Shown piece after piece: positions 7,684 to 15,074 of a stretch of 33,832 nucleotides of DNA (its first letter is position 1; each line of letters begins with the position of its first letter). The notes under the pieces were generated by a model, which saw only the letters and a list, made by a program, of their open reading frames with translations, was not told the DNA's origin and did not search any database. Both the position numbers and the translations under genes were made by a program. Source of the DNA: Anaerolineae bacterium (lineage in GTDB: Bacteria; Chloroflexota; Anaerolineae; Aggregatilineales; Phototrophicaceae); contig JAJDZQ010000012.1 in the NCBI GenBank assembly GCA_022824565.1, positions 1-33,832 of the forward strand. The letters are read 5' to 3'.

Positions 7684-7701
7684 TATGGTAACGATACCAT
7701 A
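7684..7701 (+). promoter_or_regulatory. LacI-family operator-like palindrome
   Basis: TATGGTAACGATACCATA is an 18-base palindrome with only one mismatched base pair set (the A either side of the central CG). A central CG flanked by A/T and then symmetric arms is typical of LacI/GalR-family operators. It starts one base after the -10 box. The regulator is not in this window. Sugar-responsive control of the GH32 gene and downstream ABC genes is the natural inference. Confidence 0.65.
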
Positions 7702-7720
7702 TTGGTTCATTACAATCCTA

Positions 7721-9190
7721 ATGCCAAAGCCTTTGCATGACACAAGCATTCCGCGCCCGTTGGATGCGACAGACGTCCACCGGCCTCGCTATCACTTTTT
7801 GCCCGCCGCCAACTGGATGAACGACCCCAACGGCGTCATCTATTGGCGGGGACAGTATCACCTGTTCTTCCAATACAACCCCGCTGGTGCCTGGCACGCC
7901 AATATGCACTGGGGACACGCCATCAGCGCCGACCTGGTGCGCTGGCAAGAGTTGCCGGTCGCCATCGCGCCCACGCCCAACTCGCCAGACCAGGGCGGCA
8001 TCTTTTCCGGCTGCCTGGTTGACGATGCTGGCACGCCGACCGCCATTTACACCGGCGTCAACGATGATTACACCGTGCAGGTGCAATGCCTGGCGCGCGG
8101 CAGCGATGACCTGCGGGAATGGCAGAAGCACCCCGGCAATCCCATCATCGGCGCTGTGCCGCCGGCCCTGGGACAAAGGCGCGACTTCCGCGATCCGTTC
8201 GTGTGGCGTGGCGAAAGCTGCTGGTACATGGCGCTGGCTTCGCATATCGTCGGCGTGGGTGGCGCAGTGCTGCTGTATCGCTCGCAAAATCTCATCGACT
8301 GGCAATATGCCCATCCGCTCTATGTGGGCGAAAAAGCCCGCAACGGACGCAATTTTGAATGCCCGAACTTCTTCCCGCTGGGCGACAAGTGGGTGCTGAT
8401 CGTCTCGGCGCAACTGGACCATGCGCCAGCGCAGACCTTGTACTGGGTCGGCCGCTTCGAGAACGAGCGCTTCTTCCCCGAGCATGAAGCGGTCTATGAC
8501 GCCGGCTGCAGCTATGCCAGTTTGTGCGGCCACGCTGCCGATGGCGGGATGTTGATCTATTCGTGGCTGCGCGAAGGGCGGAGCAGAGCGGCTCAACGCG
8601 AGTCTGGCTGGACGGGCGTGCAAGCGGTGCCGCGAACCCTCAGCCTCGATGCGCAAAATCGCCTGGTCAGCCAGCCAGTCGCGGCTTTATATAAGCTGCG
8701 CGGCGCGCATTCCCATTATGGCGTGGGCGAAGTGGCGGCGGGCAGCTTGTCGGCGCGCGGATTGTCGCTGGATATCGAGGCATCTTTCGACACAGAAGTC
8801 GCCCCACGCTGCGGATTGGAAGTGGCGCTCTCCGCCGATGGCTGCGAAAAAGCGGCCATCGTCTACGACAGCGAGACGCAGACCCTGCAAGTCAAGCGAC
8901 AGTACCGCAATCCGTCGCCCGAAGTTGCAGACGAGACGCAGGGCATCCCGCATCGGCTGGCCGTGGGCGAGGCGCTGCAATTGCGCGTGCTGCTGGATGG
9001 CTCGGTGATTGAGGTGATCGCCAATGGGCGCGCGCGCATCACCAGCCGCTTTTATGTGAGCGACGCGGCGAATGACGGGCTGCGCGTGCTGGCTGCCGAG
9101 GCGCTGTGCAAGTTGGATATCTGGGAAATGTCGTCAATCTGGCAACCCCCCTCGGTCCCCCCGACGAGTCAGGGGGAGGCAAACCCTTGA
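7721..9190 (+). CDS. Glycoside hydrolase family 32 (beta-fructosidase / sucrose hydrolase)
   Basis: A 489-residue GH32 enzyme that releases fructose from sucrose, fructo-oligosaccharides or fructans. The catalytic triad is visible: nucleophile D35 in WMNDPNG, transition-state stabiliser D158 in FRDPF, and acid/base E213 in ECPNFF. The five-bladed propeller is followed by a C-terminal beta-sandwich (SLSARGLSLDIEASF, then LLDGSVIEVIANG). There is no signal peptide, so it probably acts on imported sugar in the cytoplasm. An in-frame ATG at 7685 lies inside the operator and before the predicted transcript start, so 7721 is preferred, although no ribosome binding site is seen there. The last 15 or so residues (QPPSVPPTSQGEANP) are encoded by a dispersed repeat and probably replace the original end. 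It leads the cluster with the binding protein and two permeases. Confidence 0.92.
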   Translation: MPKPLHDTSIPRPLDATDVHRPRYHFLPAANWMNDPNGVIYWRGQYHLFFQYNPAGAWHANMHWGHAISADLVRWQELPVAIAPTPNSPDQGGIFSGCLVDDAGTPTAIYTGVNDDYTVQVQCLARGSDDLREWQKHPGNPIIGAVPPALGQRRDFRDPFVWRGESCWYMALASHIVGVGGAVLLYRSQNLIDWQYAHPLYVGEKARNGRNFECPNFFPLGDKWVLIVSAQLDHAPAQTLYWVGRFENERFFPEHEAVYDAGCSYASLCGHAADGGMLIYSWLREGRSRAAQRESGWTGVQAVPRTLSLDAQNRLVSQPVAALYKLRGAHSHYGVGEVAAGSLSARGLSLDIEASFDTEVAPRCGLEVALSADGCEKAAIVYDSETQTLQVKRQYRNPSPEVADETQGIPHRLAVGEALQLRVLLDGSVIEVIANGRARITSRFYVSDAANDGLRVLAAEALCKLDIWEMSSIWQPPSVPPTSQGEANP

Positions 9191-9253
9191 GGAGTCTGTA
9201 GGCAGGCTTTGGCTACCCTCTCAGTCTTGATGGGGAGGGGCTGGGGGAGGGGT
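9145..9253 (+). repeat. Dispersed C-rich/G-rich repeat overlapping the GH32 stop codon
   Basis: CCCCCCTCGGTCCCCCCGA followed by CGAGTCAGGGGGAGG matches the GACGAGTCAGGG repeat at 3092-3117 and the CCCCCCTCGGTCCCCCC start of the element at 31333. The GH32 reading frame runs into it and stops at 9190. After the stop, GGGGAGGGGCTGGGGGAGGGG (in part) repeats the motif near 7353-7374. The remaining gap to the next gene holds a strong AAAGGAGG (9264-9271) and no other gene. Confidence 0.5.
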
Positions 9254-9343
9254 CATTAGCATCAAAGGAGGCTTCTATACGAAATGGCAAAGCGCAAGTT
9301 CGGAATCAGTTTCGTCCAAGTAGTCAATCACACGAGGTGCAAG

Positions 9344-10615
9344 ATGAAGAAAGCCCTATCTGTTGTATTGTTTGTGGTGTTGTTGCTCTCGATGAGCGGC
9401 ATCGCCAATGCCCAGACCGAACTCAGTCTGTGGTATCACGGCGCTGGCAATGAAACCGAGCGCAGCATTCTGCTCGGCATCATTGATGACTTTAACATGG
9501 CGCAATCTGAGTACACGGTCGTATTGGAAGAGTTCCCGCAAGAATCCTACAACTCGTCGATTGTTGCTGCTGCGCTGGCTGGCGACCTGCCCGATATCAT
9601 CGATGTCGATGGTCCGGTCATGCCGGGTTGGGCATGGTCTGGCTATATGCAGCCGCTGAACTTGTCCGAAGGCGCGCTGGACGACTTCTTGCCGGGCGCG
9701 ATCGGCGAATGGCACGGCGAGGTCTATTCGGTTGGCTTGTGGGATGCCGCAGTTTCGATTTATGCGCGGCGTTCGGTGCTCGAAGCCCACGACATCCGCA
9801 TCCCGACGCTTGACGACCCCTGGAGCGGCGATGAATTCGACGCCATCCTCGAGCAACTGCAAGCCAGCGGCGATTATGAATACGCGCTCGACCTGGGCAT
9901 GGCTTGGACGGGCGAGTGGTATCCCTATGCTTTCAGCCCCTTCTTGCAGAGCTTCGGCGGCGACATGATCGACCGCTCGACCTATCTGACAGCCGAGGGC
10001 GTGCTGAATGGCGAGGCTGGCGTGGCCTTTGGCGAATGGTGGCAGAGCTTGTTCGAGCGCGGATTGGCACCCGGCACCTCGCAAGATGGTGCTGATCGCG
10101 AAACCGGCTTCATTGATGGCAAGTATGCCTTGCAATGGAATGGCAACTGGGCTGGCATCAACACCTTGGCAGCGGTCGGCGATGACCTGCTCTTCTTGCC
10201 TGCGCCCGACTTCGGCAGTGGCAGCACCATCGGCGCGGCGTCCTGGCAATTTGGCATCTCCTCCAGCAGCATGAATGCAGAAGGCGCGAATGCCTTCATC
10301 GAACACGCCATTCAGGACGAGTACCTGGCCGCCTTCTCCGACGGCATCGGCTTGATCCCGGCTACGGCTGGCGCTGCGGCCCTGTCCGAGCATTACTCCG
10401 AAGGTGGCGCGCTCGAGGTATACTTTGGCCTCAGCGAGGCGCAGGCGCTGGTCCGCCCGGTCACGCCTGGTTATGCCACAGTCGCGCTGGTCTTCGAGAA
10501 AGCGTTGGCAGATATCGCCAATGGCGCCGATGTTCAGGATACGTTGGACGCGGCTGTTGACGAAATCGACCAGGATATCGAAGACAACATGGGTTACGGC
10601 TTCGGCGATATGTAG
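9344..10615 (+). CDS. ABC transporter sugar-binding protein (extracellular solute-binding family 1)
   Basis: A 423-residue secreted binding protein for a carbohydrate ABC importer. MKKALSVVLFVVLLLSMSGIA is a classic signal peptide, with likely cleavage after ANA before QTELSLWYHG. There is no lipobox cysteine, so it may be freely secreted, or held in a way not evident here. Family 1 features include LAGDLPDIIDVDGP near 75-90, GEVYSVGLWDAAVSIYARRSVLE near 125-147 and FIDGKYALQWNGNW near 245-260. Two starts are possible: ATG 9284 with a strong AAAGGAGG 12 bases upstream, or ATG 9344 with GAGGTG 4 bases upstream. The latter gives the normal signal peptide and is chosen. Position after GH32 suggests fructose-containing oligosaccharides as ligand (inference). 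Confidence 0.9.
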   Translation: MKKALSVVLFVVLLLSMSGIANAQTELSLWYHGAGNETERSILLGIIDDFNMAQSEYTVVLEEFPQESYNSSIVAAALAGDLPDIIDVDGPVMPGWAWSGYMQPLNLSEGALDDFLPGAIGEWHGEVYSVGLWDAAVSIYARRSVLEAHDIRIPTLDDPWSGDEFDAILEQLQASGDYEYALDLGMAWTGEWYPYAFSPFLQSFGGDMIDRSTYLTAEGVLNGEAGVAFGEWWQSLFERGLAPGTSQDGADRETGFIDGKYALQWNGNWAGINTLAAVGDDLLFLPAPDFGSGSTIGAASWQFGISSSSMNAEGANAFIEHAIQDEYLAAFSDGIGLIPATAGAAALSEHYSEGGALEVYFGLSEAQALVRPVTPGYATVALVFEKALADIANGADVQDTLDAAVDEIDQDIEDNMGYGFGDM

Positions 10616-10631
10616 CTCGGTTTTTCTCCCT

Positions 10632-10662
10632 CTGTCCCTCCAGCTAGTTTCCGGGGGGACAG
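10632..10662 (+). other. Intergenic hairpin after the binding-protein gene
   Basis: CTGTCCCTCC (10632-10641) pairs with GGGGGGACAG (10653-10662), one G-U pair, around an 11-base loop. It lies 16 bases after the binding-protein stop and has no T-run downstream, so it is not a typical terminator. Similar hairpins between binding-protein and permease genes protect the upstream mRNA from 3' exonucleases, giving more binding protein than permease. That role is inferred here. Confidence 0.45.
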
Positions 10663-10675
10663 CCTGGATAATCAT

Positions 10676-10711
10676 GGGCGAGGCGTTGACCGCAATCTGA
10701 CGTACTCGCCC
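10676..10711 (+). repeat. Interrupted copy of the GGGCGAG...CTCGCCC hairpin element
   Basis: GGGCGAG (10676-10682) and CTCGCCC (10705-10711) are the same arms as at 3053-3073 and 7308-7328, but the loop is 22 bases instead of 7 and contains two TGAC words. It looks like a diverged or enlarged copy of the same dispersed hairpin, lying in the gap between binding protein and permease. Confidence 0.5.
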
Positions 10712-10743
10712 AGCAAATACAAAAGCTATTTCAGGTCTAGCTC

Positions 10744-11880
10744 GTGACGACAGCAGCCGAAGCCAGACAAAAAGCGCCGCTCTGGGTGCGCTGGCTGCTC
10801 CCCAAAGACGCGCCCCTATACCAACGCAATGACGCTGTTATCGGCTGGTTGATGGCCGCGCCCGCCCTCATCATTTTGACTGTCTTTCTCGTCATCCCCT
10901 TCTTCATGGCTTTTTTCTGGTCCTTCACCAACCAACGACTCATCTCCCCAAATCCCACAGAATGGGTCGGCCTGCGCAACTTCGGGCGCTTGCTGAATGT
11001 ACAGGTGTTCAACCTCGAGCCAGAGCGCGACGCGGCTGGCCACATCGTCTATGAAGAAGGCGCAATTCAATACCCGCGCCTGCGCACATTCACCCGCAAC
11101 AACCCCGACTATCCGCACCTGGACGGCTTGCGCGAATTCACTTCGTGGCAATCGGGCGAAAACCGCACGGTCATCCTGGTTGGCGATGTCGTCTTTTTGC
11201 GCGCTTTGATCAACACGCTCATATTCGCCGCCGTCATCGCGCCCCTGCAAGGCGGCTTGGCGCTTGTGCTGGCGCTGCTGTTGAACCAGGCTTTGCCTTT
11301 TATCAATGTCTTCCGCTCGGTGTATTTTGCGCCGGTGGTGGTGTCGATGGTGGTGGTGTCGCTGTTGTGGCGCTTCATCTACGATGGCCATAATGGCTTG
11401 TTGAATACGATCTTGGGCATACTCAGCTTCGGCAACTTTCAACCAGTCGATTGGCTGGGCAATCCCTACACAGCCATGCCAGCGTTGATCGCCATGTCGG
11501 CTTGGCAGGCGGTCGGCTTCCACATGGTCATCTGGCTAGCTGGCTTGCAGACTATCCCCGCCAGCCTGTACGAAGCGGCCGGGCTGGATGGCGCTGGCGC
11601 TTGGCAAAAGTTCCGCTATGTCACCTGGCCTGGCTTGCGCAACACGGCGGTGCTGGTGCTGATTGTCATCACCATTCAGGCGATGGGGCTGTTTGTGCAG
11701 GTCGATGTGATGACGCGCGGCGGACCGCTGGATGCGACGCAATCGGTCGTGTTTCAGGCGGTGCAGCGCGGCTATGACAAGCAAGATATCGCCGAAGGTT
11801 CTGCCATTTCGGTCGTGCTATTCATCATCGTCTTCATCATCGCCATGGTGCAGCGCTATATCACGCGGGAGAAAGAGTAG
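10744..11880 (+). CDS. Carbohydrate ABC transporter permease (MalF/UgpA type) with enlarged external loop
   Basis: A 378-residue membrane permease, longer than the usual ~300. TM1 is near residues 33-60. Five further helices lie near 150-175, 185-210, 235-262, 300-322 and 348-370. The EAA loop that contacts the ATPase is YEAAGLDGAGAWQKFRYVTW, starting at Y276. Between VGLRNFGRLL (75-84) and FLRALINTL (151-159), which are usually nearly adjacent, sits an extra ~64-residue hydrophilic segment (about 85-148) that should face outside. The start is GTG at 10744 with no clear ribosome binding site. It forms an operon with the binding protein and the next permease. No ATPase gene is present, so a shared MsmK/UgpC-type ATPase elsewhere must energise the transporter. 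Confidence 0.88.
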   Translation: MTTAAEARQKAPLWVRWLLPKDAPLYQRNDAVIGWLMAAPALIILTVFLVIPFFMAFFWSFTNQRLISPNPTEWVGLRNFGRLLNVQVFNLEPERDAAGHIVYEEGAIQYPRLRTFTRNNPDYPHLDGLREFTSWQSGENRTVILVGDVVFLRALINTLIFAAVIAPLQGGLALVLALLLNQALPFINVFRSVYFAPVVVSMVVVSLLWRFIYDGHNGLLNTILGILSFGNFQPVDWLGNPYTAMPALIAMSAWQAVGFHMVIWLAGLQTIPASLYEAAGLDGAGAWQKFRYVTWPGLRNTAVLVLIVITIQAMGLFVQVDVMTRGGPLDATQSVVFQAVQRGYDKQDIAEGSAISVVLFIIVFIIAMVQRYITREKE

Positions 11881-11882
11881 CC

Positions 11883-12764
11883 ATGCGGTCGCTGAGCTTC
11901 GAGAACCAACAGCGGCTGCTCATCGGCTTGCGCTATGCCTTGCTGATTCTGATTGCGATGATCTTCATCTTCCCAATCGTCTTCATGGTGGTGTCATCGT
12001 TGAAGCCAGATATGCAGTTGTTGCGCGATTCTGGCTCGTTGCGCGCCTTCTTGCCGGTGGGCGATATCTCCCTGGACAACTACGCGGACGCTTTCGAGCG
12101 CGTGCCGATGCTGCAATTCTTCTTCAACTCTGTCTTCACGACGGTAGTCTCGGTGGCGGCGGCGCTCTGGCTGAACTCGATGGCGGCGTTCTCTTTCGCC
12201 TTCTTACAATGGCGGGGCAAGGCGCTGGTGCTGTCGCTGATCATCGCCACTTTCATCGTTCCCTTCGAGGTCATCGCCATCCCGCTGCTGATGGTGGTCA
12301 ACAGCCTGCCCTGGCTGGGTCCTGGGGGCATCGAAATCGGCTGGCTGAATAGTTATCATGTGCAGATCATCCCTTTCATCGCCGATTCGCTGGGCATCTT
12401 TCTGTTTTATCAATACTTCCGCGATTTGCCCGATGAATTGGTCGAAGCCGCGCGCATCGATGGTGCCAGCATCTGGCAGATTTATACGCGCATCATCATG
12501 CCCATCGCTGGTCCCATCCTGGCGACTGTCGCCATCCTCAAGTTTTTGGGCATGTGGAATGCCTATATCTGGCCCCTGATGACCATCCGCAGCGAAGAAC
12601 TGCGCCCGATCATGGTGGGCTTGCAGTATTTCTTCCAGCTGAATACGGCTTGGGGCGAGATCATGGCGTATCTGTCGGTGGTCACGATCCCGGTGCTGCT
12701 CTTCTACCTGGCATTGCAGCGCGCCTTCATCGAGAGTATCGCCACCTCGGGCATCAAGGGTTGA
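11883..12764 (+). CDS. Carbohydrate ABC transporter permease (MalG/UgpE type)
   Basis: A 293-residue inner-membrane permease, the second half of the sugar importer. TM1 is near residues 18-40, with five more hydrophobic helices. The EAA loop is VEAARIDGASIWQIYTRIIMP near 193-213. The length is normal for the family and the C-terminal FYLALQRAFIESIATSGIKG is the usual ending. The ATG lies 2 bases after the stop of the MalF-type gene, so the two are translationally linked. It ends 11 bases inside the convergent DinB-like gene on the other strand, which closes the sugar operon. Confidence 0.92.
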   Translation: MRSLSFENQQRLLIGLRYALLILIAMIFIFPIVFMVVSSLKPDMQLLRDSGSLRAFLPVGDISLDNYADAFERVPMLQFFFNSVFTTVVSVAAALWLNSMAAFSFAFLQWRGKALVLSLIIATFIVPFEVIAIPLLMVVNSLPWLGPGGIEIGWLNSYHVQIIPFIADSLGIFLFYQYFRDLPDELVEAARIDGASIWQIYTRIIMPIAGPILATVAILKFLGMWNAYIWPLMTIRSEELRPIMVGLQYFFQLNTAWGEIMAYLSVVTIPVLLFYLALQRAFIESIATSGIKG

Positions 12765-13293
12765 GCGTTTTTCGCAGCTTCTTCGCCAAGTCTTCCAGGT
12801 GCTCGACTTCGTGCAGGCACAAGCCGCGCGCCGCATAATACACCGATTCGCTGCGTTTGACGCCTTCGCGCAATACCGAGCGCTGCCATTGCTCTGGCTG
12901 CAATCCACGCAGGATGTGCAACAGCGCCCGCCGGCGAAAGTCGAAATAATCCAGCAGCTCGGCGATCGGGAAAGTTTCATAGCGCATCAAGTTGCCCCAG
13001 TCGCGTTCGGCATGGATGCGCGGCAGCTGCGGCAGCTCTAAAAGCAGGGCATGCACAATCGGGTATTCGCCGCGTTCCGCGCAATATATCAAATGCGTCA
13101 AGTCGCGCTTGAAGCTGCGCTCGCCGTTTCCGAGCGGCGCTGTCAACTCGGCTTCGGTCAATCCGGCGCGCAGATTGCGCAGCCGCTGGGGCGAGGCACC
13201 CAGCACAGCCAGCGCCAACTTGATGCGTTCGGGCGATTGTCTGGTGGCCAGCTGTTTGCCCAGCTCCACTTTGATGGGCAAGCCGTCATTCAT
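12754..13293 (-). CDS. DinB-superfamily protein
   Basis: A 179-residue helical protein. The helix start LTEAELTAPLGNGERSFKRDLTHLIYCAERGE resembles the first half of DinB-like folds. The C-terminal helix CLHEVEHLEDLAKKL carries the H-x3-H pair that, with the earlier histidine in LTHL, forms the expected three-histidine metal site. Members act as metal-dependent thiol transferases or are uncharacterised; the substrate is unknown. Its ATG overlaps the deformylase stop by four bases (13290-13293), implying coupled translation. Its 3' end overlaps the sugar permease by 11 bases in convergent orientation. Confidence 0.75.
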   Translation of the reverse strand: MNDGLPIKVELGKQLATRQSPERIKLALAVLGASPQRLRNLRAGLTEAELTAPLGNGERSFKRDLTHLIYCAERGEYPIVHALLLELPQLPRIHAERDWGNLMRYETFPIAELLDYFDFRRRALLHILRGLQPEQWQRSVLREGVKRSESVYYAARGLCLHEVEHLEDLAKKLRKTLNP

Positions 13294-13847
13294 GCGCTCA
13301 TGCCCGGCAGATCGCTCAGCCTCAGCATGACTGTTTCGCCATCATCGCCGGACACGGGCGTATACAGCTCGCTTGGGTCTTGCAGACGGTCGAGGAAGAG
13401 AATGCCATTGAAGTGGTCAATTTCGTGATGGATGACACGGGCATCCATACCTCGCACGCGGCGTAAGATCTCTTGGCCATCTTCGCCCTGGGCGCGGAAT
13501 TGAATCCAGCTGGGGCGCGGCACATCCCAGGTGAAGATGTCGGGGATGCTCAAACAGCCGTCGAAACCGACTTCATCTGTGCCCGCCGCCAAGATCTGGG
13601 GATTAACCAACGCCAGCATGGGTTCTTCTTCGTCTTCATCGTCTTGCCCGAACTTGACGACGGTGACGCGCTTGAGCACACCGATCTGCGCTGCGGCGAT
13701 GGCTGCGCCAGGCTGTGTCTCCAGTGTATCTTTGAGGTCCTGGATCAGCCGCCGCAGGCTCTTGCTGCGTGGATTGGCGACCGGCTTGCTGATGCGCCGC
13801 AATCGCGCTTCGTGCTGTGGGTACAAGACCAGACGTTTGACAGCCAT
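13290..13847 (-). CDS. def: Peptide deformylase
   Basis: A 185-residue metalloenzyme that removes the N-formyl group from nascent proteins. Motif 2 is DGCLSIP with metal ligand C98, and motif 3 is HHEIDH with H141, E142 and H145. Motif 1 is GAAIAAAQIG with the conserved Q54. Two positions differ from the common consensus: motif 1 has Ala where a second Gly is usual, and motif 2 begins with Asp instead of Glu. All catalytic and metal-binding residues are kept, so activity is likely. An unusually acidic insert (DDEDEEE, 69-75) lies between motifs 1 and 2. It is the first gene of a two-gene unit with the DinB-like protein. A TACGAT -10-like box lies at 13885-13880; no good -35 is seen. Confidence 0.88.
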   Translation of the reverse strand: MAVKRLVLYPQHEARLRRISKPVANPRSKSLRRLIQDLKDTLETQPGAAIAAAQIGVLKRVTVVKFGQDDEDEEEPMLALVNPQILAAGTDEVGFDGCLSIPDIFTWDVPRPSWIQFRAQGEDGQEILRRVRGMDARVIHHEIDHFNGILFLDRLQDPSELYTPVSGDDGETVMLRLSDLPGMSA

Positions 13848-13950
13848 TGCTCGCCGAATTGCCGTGTTTTCACCGCGCCATCGTAGCAGAAAGGTCGCGC
13901 CATCTGTAGGGCTTTCATCCTCTTAATCCCGAGTGGCAACTCCGATAAAG

Positions 13951-14045
13951 TAGGCAGCGATCAAATGGAATGGCGTCGGGGCGGCTCTTGAGTCGCCCAA
14001 ACATGACACGGTGGTGTTGTGGGCGAGTCAACGCCTCGCCCCAAC
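13951..14045 (+). repeat. Dispersed repeat with long inverted arms, copy 1
   Basis: GGCAGCGATCAAATGGAAT and the following GCGTCGGGGC align with 29911-29940. The left arm (13978-13998, GGGGCGGCTCTTGAGTCGCCC in part) is the imperfect reverse complement of the right arm (14021-14042, ending CGCCTCGCCCC), with a ~22-base centre containing GTGTTGTGGG that is also shared with the other copy. It has the look of a small palindromic mobile element. The rest of the 13848-14200 gap holds only the start region of the next gene. Confidence 0.7.
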
Positions 14046-14200
14046 GACGTTCATCATTATGTTGCATTACTTAATTGGAATACCCTCTGTCGTGGGGAGG
14101 GCACGGGTTTTTTGCGGCGCGCAGCGGCTGGCAGACCTGTGAAGCCCGCCGCAGTTCGACTACCATAGCTGCGTACCCACCACACTCACGGAGGCGAATG

Positions 14201-15058
14201 ATGCAATTCGGCGTTGTTTTCCCACAAACGCAGCTTGGCGCAGATCCGCATGTCCTGCGCGACTTTGTCCAGGCGGTCGAGGGCATGGGCTATCATCATC
14301 TGCTGGCTTACGACCATGTGCTGGGCGCAAACCCCGACCGACCAGGCTGGGATGGTCGCCGTCCCTACACCTACCATGACATGTTCCACGAACCGTTCAC
14401 GCTATTCAGCTGGATGGCGGCATTCACACGGCGCATCGGTTTCATGACCGGCGTGCTGATTCTTCCCCAGCGTCAGACGGCATTGGTGGCCAAGCAAGCT
14501 GCGCAGGTCGATCTGCTTTCGGCTGGGCGGCTGCGGCTGGGCATCGGCATTGGCTGGAACGAGGTCGAATACACCTGCCTGGGCGAAGACTTTTCTACTC
14601 GTGGCGCGCGGGTCGAAGAGCAAATGCACATTCTGCGCCAGTTGTGGACTCGCGACCTGGTCAATATCCGTGGGCGCTTCGATACGATTGACGATGCCGG
14701 CATCAATCCGCTGCCACCCCAGCAGCCCATCCCCATTTGGATCGGCGGGACGGCTGATGTCGTGCTGCGGCGGGCGGCGCGGCTCAGCGATGGCTATATC
14801 GCTGGCTCTGGCGACCCGACCCAGTCGCAAGGCGCAATCGAGCGCTATTGGCAGCATGCCGAAGACTGCGGACGTCGCGAGGAGATCGGCTTGCATGCGC
14901 GGCTGGTGACCGAAAGCGCTGACGAAAGCCAATGGGAAGCATTCGTGCGCGGCTGGGGCGAGCTGGGCGCGACCGAAATCGCCATTTATCCGCACGGCGA
15001 GCAACTGGAAGAGTACCTGGCGCGGCTCGACCGCTTCCGGCTGATGGTCGGCATCTAG
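14201..15058 (+). CDS. LLM-class (luciferase-like) F420- or flavin-dependent oxidoreductase
   Basis: A 285-residue TIM-barrel oxidoreductase of the bacterial luciferase-like superfamily. Typical segments are MQFGVVFPQTQLGAD at the start, YHHLLAYDHVLG near 31-42, RIGFMTGVLILPQR near 80-93, SAGRLRLGIGIGWNEVEY near 105-122 and PIPIWIGGTADVVLRRAARLSDGYIAG near 175-203. The GIGIGWN pattern is common in F420-using members, but FMN cannot be excluded. The substrate is unknown. GGAGG at 14190-14194 favours the ATG at 14201 (or the adjacent 14198). Longer frames from 14075 begin in intergenic sequence. The FtsX-type permease follows after 16 bases, so the two may be co-transcribed. Confidence 0.88.
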   Translation: MQFGVVFPQTQLGADPHVLRDFVQAVEGMGYHHLLAYDHVLGANPDRPGWDGRRPYTYHDMFHEPFTLFSWMAAFTRRIGFMTGVLILPQRQTALVAKQAAQVDLLSAGRLRLGIGIGWNEVEYTCLGEDFSTRGARVEEQMHILRQLWTRDLVNIRGRFDTIDDAGINPLPPQQPIPIWIGGTADVVLRRAARLSDGYIAGSGDPTQSQGAIERYWQHAEDCGRREEIGLHARLVTESADESQWEAFVRGWGELGATEIAIYPHGEQLEEYLARLDRFRLMVGI

Positions 15059-15074
15059 AGCGCGTGCGCCGTCC

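Noticed and set aside
7685-7720. ATG at 7685 as the start of the GH32 gene
   Set aside because: It lies three bases after the -10 box and inside the operator palindrome, so it would not be present on a normal transcript.
9356-10675. 439-residue open frame antisense to the sugar-binding protein
   Set aside because: There is no ribosome binding site and no domain, and it mirrors a gene with an obvious signal peptide and family motifs.
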